Position numbers and translations under genes: made by a program. Shown piece after piece: positions 24,508 through 33,054 of a stretch of 45,472 bases of DNA. Source of the stretch: Sphingobium sp. (lineage in GTDB: Bacteria > Pseudomonadota > Alphaproteobacteria > Sphingomonadales > Sphingomonadaceae); contig JAHFPV010000021.1 of assembly GCA_023266575.1 (NCBI GenBank), positions 1 to 45,472 of the forward strand, in the 5' to 3' direction. Numbering within the stretch: the stretch's first letter is position 1; the number at the start of each line of letters is the position of its first letter. The notes below the pieces were generated by a model. The model did not search any database and was not told the origin of the DNA. It saw only the letters and a program-made list of their open reading frames with translations.

Positions 24508-26088
24508 ATGATTTTCGGGCGCGTAAAATCTCTCGACGCCATATTGGCGACGGCAGAGAAGAAATCGCTGCATCGCTCGCTGGGCGCATTCCAGCTCACC
24601 ATGCTCGGCATTGGGGCCGTCATCGGCACCGGCATTTTCGTGCTGACCGCCGAAGCTGCGCAAAAGGCGGGGCCGGGCATGATGCTCGCCTTCGTCATCG
24701 CCGGCTTCGTCTGCGCCGTGGCGGCGCTCTGCTATGCCGAAATGGCCGCGATGGTGCCCGTGTCCGGCTCTGCCTATACCTATAGCTATGCGGTGATGGG
24801 CGAACTGATCGCCTGGATGGTCGGCTGGGCCTTGATATTGGAATATGCTGTCGCGGCGGGCGCGGTATCGGTCGGCTGGTCCGGCTATGTCGTGGGCCTG
24901 ATTGAACATACATTCCATCTCGACATTCCCGATCTGTTGACGCGGGGGCCGTTTGACGGCGGCATGGTCAACCTGCCCGCGATGCTGATCGCCGGTCTGG
25001 TCACCTGGCTGCTGGTGATCGGCACCAAGGAAAGCGCGTCGGTCAATGCCGTACTGGTGCTGATCAAGGTCGCGGCGCTCACCCTGTTCATCGTGCTGGC
25101 TTTGCCGGTCATGAATATGGAGAAGTTCACCCCCTTCGCGCCGCTCGGCTTTTCGGGCATTTCCGCAGCCGCTGCCTCTATCTTCTTCGCCTATGTCGGC
25201 TTTGACGCCGTTTCCACCGCGGCTGAAGAAACCAAAAATCCCCAGCGTAACATGCCGATCGGCCTGATCGGTTCGCTTGGCATCTGCACCATCTTCTACA
25301 TGCTCGTGGCTGCCGGCGTCATCGGCACCGTGGGCGCGCAGCCGGTCACGGCAGGCGGCATCCCGATTGCGGAAGGCGGTATTGCCCTCGCCCCCGGTTC
25401 GACCGCGCTGTCGCAACAATGCGCCGCGCTGGCTGCCGCTGGCACCGAAGCTGTCACCTGCTCGAAGGAAGCGCTGGCCTGGACCCTGCGTGAAATCGGC
25501 TGGCCCCAGATCGGCAACCTGCTCGGCCTCGCGGCCGGTCTCGCTCTGCCGTCGGTCATCCTGATGATGATGTTCGGCCAGACCCGCATCTTCTTCGTCA
25601 TGAGCCGCGACGGCCTGTTGCCAGCGGTATTCTCGAAGGTGCATCCGACCTTCAAGACGCCCTATGTCATCACCATCCTGACCGGCATCTTCGTGGCGCT
25701 GTTCGCGGCCTTCTTCCCGGTCGGCATCCTGGCGGACATTTCCAACTCAGGCACCTTGTTCGCCTTTGCTGCGGTCTCGATCGCGGTGCTGGTGCTGCGT
25801 CGCACTGATCCGACGCGCAAGCGCCCCTTCCGCACCCCGGCGATCATGCTGACCGCGCCGATCGCGATCCTGGGCTGCATGTATCTGTTCTGGAGCCTGG
25901 GCGTCGAAACCAAGCTGATGTTCGTGGGCTGGGCGGCGGTCGGCCTGATCGTCTATTTCGCCTATAGCCGCAGCCGCAGCCATGTCGGGCGCGGGGTGAG
26001 CGATGTGCCGGAACTGGATGCGGGCATCCCGCCCCAGCCCGTGCCGCCGCTGCCCGGCGCGCACACGCCGGGCGGCCAGGACGCCTGA
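24508..26088 (+). CDS. APC-superfamily amino acid permease (cationic amino acid transporter type)
   Basis: This 526-aa protein has about twelve membrane helices. It opens with a short cytoplasmic segment and then GIGAVIGTGIFVLTAEAA, the APC substrate-binding unwound helix (Gly-Thr-Gly). PVSGSAYTYSYAVMGE, FFAYVGFDAVSTAAEETKNP and the RRTDPTRKRPFRTPA loop are further CAT/YfnA-like signatures. It probably imports amino acids by proton coupling; the substrate is not predictable. An extra loop of about 60 residues between helices 7 and 8 (around residues 270-330, with two Cys) is longer than usual. A Pro-rich tail ends the protein. The gene is followed by a strong terminator. Confidence 0.87.
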   Translation: MIFGRVKSLDAILATAEKKSLHRSLGAFQLTMLGIGAVIGTGIFVLTAEAAQKAGPGMMLAFVIAGFVCAVAALCYAEMAAMVPVSGSAYTYSYAVMGELIAWMVGWALILEYAVAAGAVSVGWSGYVVGLIEHTFHLDIPDLLTRGPFDGGMVNLPAMLIAGLVTWLLVIGTKESASVNAVLVLIKVAALTLFIVLALPVMNMEKFTPFAPLGFSGISAAAASIFFAYVGFDAVSTAAEETKNPQRNMPIGLIGSLGICTIFYMLVAAGVIGTVGAQPVTAGGIPIAEGGIALAPGSTALSQQCAALAAAGTEAVTCSKEALAWTLREIGWPQIGNLLGLAAGLALPSVILMMMFGQTRIFFVMSRDGLLPAVFSKVHPTFKTPYVITILTGIFVALFAAFFPVGILADISNSGTLFAFAAVSIAVLVLRRTDPTRKRPFRTPAIMLTAPIAILGCMYLFWSLGVETKLMFVGWAAVGLIVYFAYSRSRSHVGRGVSDVPELDAGIPPQPVPPLPGAHTPGGQDA

Positions 26089-26098
26089 TCGAAAACAG

Positions 26099-26129
26099 AA
26101 CGGGGCGGGTAACACCGCCCCGTTTTTTT
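26099..26129. terminator. Shared terminator between convergent transporter genes
   Basis: The 10-bp stem AACGGGGCGG / CCGCCCCGTT with a 6-nt loop runs into seven T residues. It ends the permease transcript, and its A-flanked left side may also serve the convergent MFS gene whose stop is at 26135. Confidence 0.92.
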
Positions 26130-26134
26130 GTGAC

Positions 26135-27403
26135 CTAGTGCATGACCTCAAACTCGATGTCGCGCAGCCCGCTATTATTGGGCCGGGTGAACAGCTTGCC
26201 GCGCTCCGCCCAGATCACGATCAGGAAGCTCAATGATCCGAATATCAGCAGTCCCATGGTCAGCGGCAAAGTGGTGCCATTGAAGGCGAGGCCAATGATG
26301 CTGCCGAGCGTGGCGGACAGGGCGGTGGTCAGAAACGCCTGAAAGGAGGACGCGACGCCTGCGCCCTTCGAGAATGGCTCCATCGAGATGGCGCTGAAAT
26401 TGGAGGCCGTGAATGCGACGGTCAGCATCGTCATCGATTGCAAGAGCATGAATGTCACGATCGTCTCCCGCCCGGACAGGATGACAGCGAGGTGGATAAG
26501 CGCGATCAGGATGAAGGCGATCAACGCCCCCTGACTCATGCGTCGCGCGCCAAAGCGCGACACCAGTCGGCTGTTGAGCAGGCTGCCGACCCCCATACAT
26601 CCGGCAATGATGGCAAAGGCGATCGGGAAAATATGTTCGGCCTTGAACACATCGAAGAAAATCTGCTGCACCGACAGAATGAAGCCGACCAGCCCGCCCA
26701 TGACCACACCGCTGGCCAGCATATGGCCGATGGAGCTGCGCGTGCGCATGATCGTGCCGACCGTGTGCAGCAGCGCGCGAACCGTGATCCGCATCCGGTT
26801 CTCGGGGCGCAAGGTTTCGGGCATCCGCACGACCATCCATAGCAGGATCAGGCTCGCCAATATCGCCAGCGCCCAGAAGATCCAGCGCCACGGCGCGATC
26901 CACAATATCGCCTGCCCAAAACTGGGGGCCATCACCGGGATCAGCATGAACACCGCAAAGATCAGCGACATGACCCGCGCCATGGCATCGCCCCGGAACC
27001 GATCGCGGATGATCCCCACAGTGATGACGCGGCTTGCGCCGGAAAAAAAGCCGGCGCAGGCGCGGCCGATCAGCATCATCGGAAAGCTTTGCGCCGCCGC
27101 GCAGGCCATGGACGACAAGATGAACAGCACCATCGCCCAGCCCAGCACCCGCTTGCGCCCATAACGGTCGGACAGGACGCCAAACAGCAGTGATCCGACG
27201 CCCAGCCCCAGAAAATAGACGCTGATGATCAACTGCCGGTCATTGGGCTGCGCGATCGCCAGATCGCGGCCGATGGCGGGCAGGGCGGGTAGCATCGGGT
27301 CGATCGACAGCGCGTTCATCGCCATCAGGCAGGCGCATAGCAGCACGAATTCGCGAAACTGGATGTCCTTGCCTACAGGCGCGGAAGAGGGAGTTTGGGC
27401 CAT
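26135..27403 (-). CDS. Bcr/CflA-type multidrug MFS efflux transporter
   Basis: About 422 aa from the chosen ATG, with twelve hydrophobic helices. MFS signatures are present: DPMLPALPAIGRDL in helix 1 (typical of the Bcr/CflA drug resistance group), GVLSDRYGRKRVLGWAM (motif A) and a helix 5 segment with RACAGFFSGASRV. Homologues expel drugs or small metabolites from the cytoplasm by proton antiport. The frame continues to a GTG at 27454, but the ATG at 27403 gives the usual length; its ribosome-binding site is weak. No regulator gene is adjacent. Confidence 0.85.
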   Translation of the reverse strand: MAQTPSSAPVGKDIQFREFVLLCACLMAMNALSIDPMLPALPAIGRDLAIAQPNDRQLIISVYFLGLGVGSLLFGVLSDRYGRKRVLGWAMVLFILSSMACAAAQSFPMMLIGRACAGFFSGASRVITVGIIRDRFRGDAMARVMSLIFAVFMLIPVMAPSFGQAILWIAPWRWIFWALAILASLILLWMVVRMPETLRPENRMRITVRALLHTVGTIMRTRSSIGHMLASGVVMGGLVGFILSVQQIFFDVFKAEHIFPIAFAIIAGCMGVGSLLNSRLVSRFGARRMSQGALIAFILIALIHLAVILSGRETIVTFMLLQSMTMLTVAFTASNFSAISMEPFSKGAGVASSFQAFLTTALSATLGSIIGLAFNGTTLPLTMGLLIFGSLSFLIVIWAERGKLFTRPNNSGLRDIEFEVMH

Positions 27404-27635
27404 GCGTGCGGCTATGGGGATAATGACGTGCCGATGCCAGTCCTTATCTGCCACTGTTCATCGCACGCTCCGACGCACGTTAACCGTGCCTACCCCCGGA
27501 ATAGCGCGAGTCCGGCCTGTTATATGGCCAGAGCCGTTAACCATTTTTTAGCAGCTGCCGGTCCAACCTGCTCTTCGTGGAAAAAGAACAAGGGTTGTCG
27601 TCCATTGGGTTAGTGTTGGAAAAGGGAACAGGGTC

Positions 27636-27932
27636 ATGGGCAATAGTATCAAGAGTGCGCAATTTCTAGCCGATAGCCGTATGGCGCGGGCAGCCGGCGG
27701 ATCGGCAGAGGCCTGTTTCGATCTGGGCGTCGCCTTTAGCTGCGGCACCGGTGATATGCCGATCGACCTGATCGAGGCACATAAATGGTTCAATCTGGCG
27801 GCCCTTGGCGGCAGCGAAGAGGGCCAGGCGATGCGCGCCGAAATTGCCGAGGAAATGACTGCCCGCGAAATCGCCGAGGCCCAGCGTCAGGCCCGCGCAT
27901 GGATCGCCCTCACCCAGGTGCGCGCCGCCTAA
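27636..27932 (+). CDS. Small Sel1-repeat-like protein
   Basis: This 98-aa protein contains one clear Sel1/TPR-like repeat (SAEACFDLGVAFSCGTGDMP, then DLIEAHKWFNLAALGGSE), followed by a charged helix ending in ARAWIALTQVRAA. Such repeats mediate protein-protein contacts. There is no signal peptide, so it is probably cytoplasmic. A G-rich ribosome-binding site (GGGAACAGGG) precedes the ATG. The stop codon overlaps the stop of the convergent GNAT gene by two to three bases, so the two 3' ends share DNA. The function is unknown. Confidence 0.75.
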   Translation: MGNSIKSAQFLADSRMARAAGGSAEACFDLGVAFSCGTGDMPIDLIEAHKWFNLAALGGSEEGQAMRAEIAEEMTAREIAEAQRQARAWIALTQVRAA

Positions 27933-29062
27933 TCAGCCTTCCTGAACGGCATCCGTTCGGCCAGCCATTGCCGGTCCTGCTGCACGCCCGCCCGCTCTGC
28001 GGTCAGGAAATCGGCCACCGCACGCCGAAAACCCGGATCGGGAATAAAATGTGCGGAAAAGGTCGGTTCGGGGGCATAGCCCCGCGCCAGCTTGTGTCCG
28101 CCCTGCGCGCCCGCCTCCACCCGAGCAAGGCCGCGCGCGATCGCGACGTCGATCGCCTGATAATAGCAGAGTTCAAAATGGAGGTTCGGCACCTCCTCAT
28201 TACAGCCCCAATAGCGGCCATAAAGCGTATCCGCCCCGATCAGGTTGAGCGCGCCCGCAATCGCTCGGCCCTGGCGCAGCGCGAGCATCAGCAGCACCCG
28301 GTCACCCATCGTCTCGCCCAGTAGCGAGAAGAAGGACCGCGTCAGGTAAGGCGTCCCCCATTTGCGCGCACCGGTATCCTGATAAAAATCCCAGAATATG
28401 TCCCAATGCGCCTCGGTCAGGTCCTGGCCGGTCAGGTGGACGATCTCCAGCCCTTCCACCGCCCGCGCCCGTTCCTTGCGGATATTCTTGCGCTTGGCGC
28501 TCGACAGGTCGGCCAGAAAATCGTCGAAACTGCCATAGCCGCGATTGGACCAGTGAAACTGGCTGTCCTCGCGGATCAACCAGCCCGCGGCCTCGAAATG
28601 CGCAATCTGATCCGGCGCCACAAAGGTCGCATGGGCCGACGACAGGCTGTTGCGTTCGACCACCGTCTCGATCCCCGCGATCAGCGCCGCGGCCAGCCCC
28701 TTGTCGCGCAGCAGCAGCCGGGGACCAGGCACGGGAGAAAAAGGCGCGGCGATCTGGATCTTGGGATAATAGCGCCTTCCCGTCCTGTGCCAGGCATCGG
28801 CCCAGCCATGGTCGAACACATATTCGCCCTGGCTGTGGCTCTTGGCATAGAGCGGCGCGGCGGCGGCGATGCGTCCATCCGCTCCGTCGATCAGCAGCGG
28901 CAGCGGCTGCCAGCCCGTCCCTTCGCCCACGCTGCCCGATCGTTCGAGCGCGCTCAGGAAATCCCAGCAGACAAAGGGATTGTCCACCCCCGCGCAGGCA
29001 TCCCACTGATCGCGCGGCAGATCGGCCACCCCCGCAGCGATCCGCGCCACCACATCGCTCAT
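27929..29062 (-). CDS. GNAT-fold N-acyltransferase-like protein (DUF482/FemAB-like)
   Basis: This 377-aa protein resembles the DUF482 family, peptidoglycan biosynthesis/recognition proteins with two GNAT-like halves. Typical segments are NPFVCWDFLSALERSGSVG near the start, SSAHATFVAP, FHWSNRGYGSFDDFL, SSAKRKNIRKERARA and RYWGCNEEVPNLHFELCYYQ, with KLARGYAPEPTFSAHFI near the C-terminus. The precise acceptor is unknown; members are predicted cytoplasmic acyl or aminoacyl transferases. It is the last gene of a reverse operon with RidA, HAD and DUF3572 genes (gap of 87 bp to RidA). Confidence 0.85.
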   Translation of the reverse strand: MSDVVARIAAGVADLPRDQWDACAGVDNPFVCWDFLSALERSGSVGEGTGWQPLPLLIDGADGRIAAAAPLYAKSHSQGEYVFDHGWADAWHRTGRRYYPKIQIAAPFSPVPGPRLLLRDKGLAAALIAGIETVVERNSLSSAHATFVAPDQIAHFEAAGWLIREDSQFHWSNRGYGSFDDFLADLSSAKRKNIRKERARAVEGLEIVHLTGQDLTEAHWDIFWDFYQDTGARKWGTPYLTRSFFSLLGETMGDRVLLMLALRQGRAIAGALNLIGADTLYGRYWGCNEEVPNLHFELCYYQAIDVAIARGLARVEAGAQGGHKLARGYAPEPTFSAHFIPDPGFRRAVADFLTAERAGVQQDRQWLAERMPFRKAD

Positions 29063-29149
29063 CGGCGCGCCTTCAGGCGTTGGGGGCGGGCGGCATGGGT
29101 CACAGCCCGGAAAATTGGGTCGCGCCCGCTATTGCGCAAGGTCCGCCGG

Positions 29150-29614
29150 TCAGCCAGCCGCGCGGACGAGCACGATCGCGTCGATTTCCACCACCGCGCC
29201 CAGCGGCAGCACCGGCACACCCACCGCGCTGCGGGCGTGCTTGCCTGCTTCACCGAACACTTCGACCATCAGTTCGGATGCGCCATTGGCGACCTTGGGC
29301 TGGTCAGTGAAGGATGGGGCGCTGGCGATGAAGGCGCCCAGCTTTACGACGCGCTCGACCCGGTCGAGGCTGCCGAGCGCCGCCTTCATCTGTGCGATCA
29401 GGTTGAGGCCGCAGATGCGCGCGGCGGCCACGCCATAATCCAGTTCCCGGTCCTCGCCCAGACGCCCGGTCATCAGCCCGTCGGGGGCCAGCGAAATCTG
29501 ACCGGAAATATGCAGCAGGTCACCGGCCTGCACGCTCGACACATAGGCGGCGACCGGGGCGGCGGCCTGGGGCAGGGTGATGCCGAGTTCGGCAAGGCGG
29601 GCGTCGATGCTCAT
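29150..29614 (-). CDS. RidA-family enamine/imine deaminase
   Basis: This 154-aa protein has the YjgF/YER057c/UK114 fold with an N-terminal extension typical of the RidA group annotated as translation-inhibitor-like proteins. Segments include LLHISGQISLAPDG, NLIAQMKAALGSLDRV and the C-terminal VGVPVLPLGAVVEIDAIVLV. Family members hydrolyse reactive 2-aminoacrylate-type intermediates, or have unknown substrates. The frame is open to 29782; the ATG at 29614 is chosen because it overlaps the upstream HAD stop (ATGA) and has GGAG 7 bases before it. The canonical catalytic Arg of true RidA is not clearly placed, so the subgroup is uncertain. Confidence 0.85.
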   Translation of the reverse strand: MSIDARLAELGITLPQAAAPVAAYVSSVQAGDLLHISGQISLAPDGLMTGRLGEDRELDYGVAAARICGLNLIAQMKAALGSLDRVERVVKLGAFIASAPSFTDQPKVANGASELMVEVFGEAGKHARSAVGVPVLPLGAVVEIDAIVLVRAAG

Positions 29615-30267
29615 GATAAGGCTCCATCTGTGGGCAGTGATTCGGTCGATGCCGGCCCGCTGGCCAGCTTGTCCATGATCCAGCGTTCCGCCGCCACCCA
29701 GTCGTCGATCCGCGCATGGGCATGGCGAGCGGCGGGCACCGTTGCGGCAATTTCCGGTTCGCCGACCATATGTAGTCGCCACACGCCGGGCGCTTGGCGC
29801 GCGACCGACGCATGATGTTCGGCCAGATCGTCAATGAACAGCGCGACGCTGGCATCATGCGCGGCGACGATCGCGGCCAGCGGCTCGCCCTTCGGCCCGT
29901 GATTCCAGTGAACCGGAAAGTTAAGGCCAAACGCTGCCAGCTGCTCGACCCGCAACTGGTGGTGGCGTTCGCCGATATTGGTCAGCACGACGATATCGGC
30001 GATCTGCGCCAGCCGCCCCAGCGCTGCGACCGCGCCCGCAATCGGCGTCTGCCGGTGCATTTCGGTATCGAAAAATTCCACCAGCAACGCCCATACCCGG
30101 TCGCGCTCGACAACCAGGCCGCTATCCTTGTGCCGCAGCGCTTCGGCAAAGCCGCGATCATGCATGTTGAAATGCACATCATGCGTCTCGTCAAGCCAGG
30201 CGCGGAACGGCACGACCATGTGCAACAGCACCTCGTCGCAATCGGTGATGATCAGCGGGCGGCTCAT
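29611..30267 (-). CDS. HAD-superfamily hydrolase
   Basis: This 218-aa protein carries HAD motif I as ITDCDEVLLH (nucleophile and acid/base Asp), motif II VVLTNIG, a motif III Lys in HGPKGEPL and motif IV LFIDDLAEH. It is probably a cytoplasmic phosphatase, most like the small HAD-IA-type hydrolases of alphaproteobacteria; the substrate is unknown. Its start overlaps the DUF3572 stop and its stop overlaps the RidA start, so the three are translationally coupled. Confidence 0.85.
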   Translation of the reverse strand: MSRPLIITDCDEVLLHMVVPFRAWLDETHDVHFNMHDRGFAEALRHKDSGLVVERDRVWALLVEFFDTEMHRQTPIAGAVAALGRLAQIADIVVLTNIGERHHQLRVEQLAAFGLNFPVHWNHGPKGEPLAAIVAAHDASVALFIDDLAEHHASVARQAPGVWRLHMVGEPEIAATVPAARHAHARIDDWVAAERWIMDKLASGPASTESLPTDGALS

Positions 30268-30551
30268 CGGCTCAAACTCTCCTGCGCGGCGATCAATATG
30301 TCGGGGCGCGTGTCGATCGCCTCGGCGCAGGCGATCAGGTCCGGCTCATGGTCGGCCAGAAAGGCCAGCACTGCGCTCAAAATCGCCGGATTGTCGATCC
30401 CGGCGCGCAGCGCGTCGCTGTCTAGGCCCGTCAGCGCCAGCAGCCGGTCGGCCCGCTGCCCGTCGGCCAATATCCAGCCCAGCGCCATCAGCGCCAGCGT
30501 CGCGGGGTCCGCGCCGCTATCTTGCTTGCCATTATGGGTGTCGGGTCGCAT
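30264..30551 (-). CDS. DUF3572 protein
   Basis: This 95-aa, mostly helical protein matches DUF3572, a small alphaproteobacterial family (LALMALGWILADGQRADRLLALTGLD, cited here as LALMALGWILADGQRA and RLLALTGLD). The function is unknown. It is divergently placed next to DivK, an arrangement I recall as common in alphaproteobacteria, and it leads the reverse operon. A longer frame extends upstream into divK on the other strand and is not used; Met at 30551 fits the family length. Confidence 0.8.
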   Translation of the reverse strand: MRPDTHNGKQDSGADPATLALMALGWILADGQRADRLLALTGLDSDALRAGIDNPAILSAVLAFLADHEPDLIACAEAIDTRPDILIAAQESLSR

Positions 30552-30623
30552 GATCGGCTCTCGGCGGGGGTGCGGCCAGGGGATGGCGCGCTTCATGGGC
30601 TGCTTGGAAATTATGGGTGACTG

Positions 30624-30986
30624 GTGGCAAAGCGCGTGCTTGTTGTCGAGGACAACGAACTTAATCTGAAACTTTTTTGCGATTTGCTGCGGGCCCATGG
30701 CCATGAGGTGTTGCCGATGCGCGACGGGCGCGACGTGCTGGTGCAGGCGCGCGACTTTCTGCCCGACCTTGTGATCACCGACATCCACCTGCCCCATGTC
30801 AGCGGGCTGGACCTTATCATTTCCCTCAAAGCCGATGATCGCCTGTCCGCCGTGCCGATCATGGCGGTGACCGCCTATGCCGGGAAGGGCGACGAGGACC
30901 GGATTCGCGCCGCGGGCGCGCAGGCCTATGTGTCCAAACCCATTTCGGTGCTGCGCTTTGTCGAACAGGTGAACAGCCTGCTGTAA
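30624..30986 (+). CDS. divK: Single-domain response regulator DivK
   Basis: This 120-aa protein is a lone receiver domain: acidic pocket VVEDN, phospho-acceptor Asp in LVITDIHLPHVSGLDL, conserved Thr/Ala in MAVTAYAGKGDE and Lys in AYVSKPIS. It matches Caulobacter DivK, which relays the PleC/DivJ cell-cycle phosphosignal to DivL-CckA. It starts with GTG, preceded by GGGTGA, and the sequence AKRVLVVEDNELNLKLF is the family start. It lies divergent from the DUF3572 gene. Its stop codon lies inside the Pho-box array upstream of phoX. PleD, often adjacent in relatives, is not here. Confidence 0.92.
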   Translation: MAKRVLVVEDNELNLKLFCDLLRAHGHEVLPMRDGRDVLVQARDFLPDLVITDIHLPHVSGLDLIISLKADDRLSAVPIMAVTAYAGKGDEDRIRAAGAQAYVSKPISVLRFVEQVNSLL

Positions 30987-31020
30987 CAGCCCTGTCATGC
31001 GCCTTTCATCACCCTGACCC
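30981..31020 (+). promoter_or_regulatory. Pho box (PhoB-binding repeats)
   Basis: Four heptamers begin at 30981, 30992, 31003 and 31014, exactly 11 bp apart: CTGTAAC, CTGTCAT, CTTTCAT and CTGACCC. The two central units match the PhoB consensus half-site CTGTCAT very well. The array lies about 100-140 bp before the PhoX start codon, and the first unit overlaps the divK stop. It indicates induction of the phosphatase by phosphate starvation. Confidence 0.85.
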
Positions 31021-31121
31021 GGTCCCGCCGTCCGCTTGTCATCCCATGCTGGCACTGCGCCACGGCCACAGGGGCGCGGCGCTCTGCCGACGGCCCGGAA
31101 ACGCTATAAGGGTAATCAACC

Positions 31122-32987
31122 ATGTCCCATCTGACCGACGAAGCGCGCGCGCCCTATCGTGATGCGCAGCCGACCATTTCCATGGGCGACAATAGCCTGG
31201 AAGCGATCGTTGCAGCCAATCCTGCGCGCCGCACGATCCTGAAAAATGGCCTGCTGGGCCTGTCGATCCTGCCGATGCTGGGCGCCCTGTCTGCCTGTGG
31301 CGATGACGATGATGGCGGGTCCAGCCCGACACCCACCCCTACACCGACCCCGACGCCGACCGACAGCTATACCGTCAGCTTCGCCGCTGTGGCCGCCAAC
31401 ATGAACGACACCGTCACCGTGCCGACCGGCTATACCGTCGATGTGTTGCTCAAGGCGGGCGATTCGGTGGAAACCGGCACCCCCTATTCGGGCAGCTTCC
31501 CGACCCCAGCCGACGCTGAAAAATGGGCCGGCGGCAATCATGACGGCATGGAATATTTCGACCTGTCGGGCGTGGACGCCAATAGTGGCGGCCTGCTGGC
31601 GCTCAATTTTGAATATCCCGACTTCAACATCCTGATGTCCGGCACCTACAATGCCGCCACCGCCACCGCCGACCAGAAGAAGATCGCCCTTTCGGCCGTC
31701 GGCATCGGCGTGGTCGAAATTGCCAAGGGCAGCGATGGCAAATGGGCGGTCAAGGCCGGGTCGCGCTTCAACAAGCGCTATACCGGCAACAGCCTCTATC
31801 GCGCCGGTGGCCCTGCTGCGGGTCTGCTGTCCAGCCCGATCAAGGGGATGCTCAACAATTGTGCGTCGGGTCGTACTCCCTGGGGCACCTACCTCACCTG
31901 TGAGGAAACCACCGACAATTATCTCGACCCGACCCAGCCTGCCCAAGATTATGGCTGGGTGGTCGAAATCGACCCCTATCAGGAACTGGCCGCCCCGACC
32001 AAGCGCACGGCGCTCGGCCGTTTCAGCCATGAAAACACGGCCTATATGGCCAATAGCGACAATCGCGTCGCCATCTATATGGGCGACGATTCGACGCCAG
32101 GCTGCATCTATAAATTCATTCCCGACCGCACTTTCTCCACCGCCAACCGGGCGGCCAATATCGACCTGCTCGACTATGGCACGCTCTATGTCGCGCGCTT
32201 CAATGGCGACGGCACGGGCGAATGGCGCGCGCTGGTGCAGGGCCAGAACGGCCTGATCGTCGGCGCGTCCGATCCGGGCGACGTCAGCCAGTTCACGACG
32301 CCGCCTGCCCCCGCGACGGTCAATTTCGCCAATCAGGCCGACGTGCTGATCAACTGCCAGTCGGCAGCGCGCGTCGCGGGCGGCACCATCATGGACCGTC
32401 CCGAATGGATCACGGTTGCGCCCGACAACAGCGCCGTGTTCGTCACCCTGACCAACAATAGCGGCCGCCGCATCACCGACGCGCCCAACCCGCGCGTCAC
32501 CAACCGCCACGGCCATATCGTCAAGTTCAAGGAAGAGGGCAATTCGCCGCTCGCCACCAAGTTCAGCTGGGAAATCTTCCTGCTGGCGGGCGATCCGGCG
32601 CTGGCGTCGGGCGGCGCCAATCTGGTCGGCGATATCAAGGGCGACACTTTCTCCAGCCCCGACGGAATCCGCATCGATCCCAAGGGTCGCCTGTGGGTCC
32701 AGACCGACCATAGCGTGCCCGGCACGTCCGGCGTGACCGGCAAGTCGATCGAGGATATTTTCGGCCAGAACGCCATGTTCTACATCGACCAGACGACGAA
32801 GCAGTCCAAACGCTTCCTGGTCGGCCCCAAGGGCTGCGAAATCACCGGCCTTGCCTATACGCCGGACCTTAAGACCTTCTTCGTCAACATCCAGCATCCC
32901 ACCGGCAACTGGCCGGTCGCCGGGCAACAACCACGCTCCTCGACGATCGTGGTCCGCCGCACGGACGCCCAGCCGGTCGGTAACTAA
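31122..32987 (+). CDS. phoX: PhoX-family (DUF839) phosphatase, Tat-exported lipoprotein candidate
   Basis: This 621-aa protein has a late twin-arginine motif (ARRTILKNG, about residue 36) in a signal that ends with a lipobox-like LSAC (Cys about 59). A low-complexity Asp/Gly stretch and a (Thr-Pro)n spacer follow. The rest is the PhoX beta-propeller domain, with TPWGTYLTCEETTDNY, GRFSHENTAY, DGIRIDPKGRLWVQTD and GPKGCEITGLAYTPD carrying the usual metal-binding Glu/Asp residues. PhoX enzymes are calcium/iron phosphomonoesterases acting in the periplasm or at the surface. The Pho box upstream supports regulation by phosphate. Paralogues in this family are not all shown to be phosphatases. Confidence 0.87.
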   Translation: MSHLTDEARAPYRDAQPTISMGDNSLEAIVAANPARRTILKNGLLGLSILPMLGALSACGDDDDGGSSPTPTPTPTPTPTDSYTVSFAAVAANMNDTVTVPTGYTVDVLLKAGDSVETGTPYSGSFPTPADAEKWAGGNHDGMEYFDLSGVDANSGGLLALNFEYPDFNILMSGTYNAATATADQKKIALSAVGIGVVEIAKGSDGKWAVKAGSRFNKRYTGNSLYRAGGPAAGLLSSPIKGMLNNCASGRTPWGTYLTCEETTDNYLDPTQPAQDYGWVVEIDPYQELAAPTKRTALGRFSHENTAYMANSDNRVAIYMGDDSTPGCIYKFIPDRTFSTANRAANIDLLDYGTLYVARFNGDGTGEWRALVQGQNGLIVGASDPGDVSQFTTPPAPATVNFANQADVLINCQSAARVAGGTIMDRPEWITVAPDNSAVFVTLTNNSGRRITDAPNPRVTNRHGHIVKFKEEGNSPLATKFSWEIFLLAGDPALASGGANLVGDIKGDTFSSPDGIRIDPKGRLWVQTDHSVPGTSGVTGKSIEDIFGQNAMFYIDQTTKQSKRFLVGPKGCEITGLAYTPDLKTFFVNIQHPTGNWPVAGQQPRSSTIVVRRTDAQPVGN

Positions 32988-32996
32988 GGCCAAGCT

Positions 32997-33033
32997 GCGC
33001 ACCTCCCCTCACTCGCGGGGAGGGGAGGTGCGC
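32997..33033. terminator. Convergent-gene hairpin
   Basis: A perfect 13-bp stem (GCGCACCTCCCCT with its complement) and an 11-nt loop fill the 67-bp gap between the convergent phoX and glycosidase genes. There is no T-run on either side, so it may act as a barrier or a 3'-end stabiliser instead of a classical intrinsic terminator. Confidence 0.6.
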
Positions 33034-33054
33034 CACCATCATTGCGTCCCGGCG

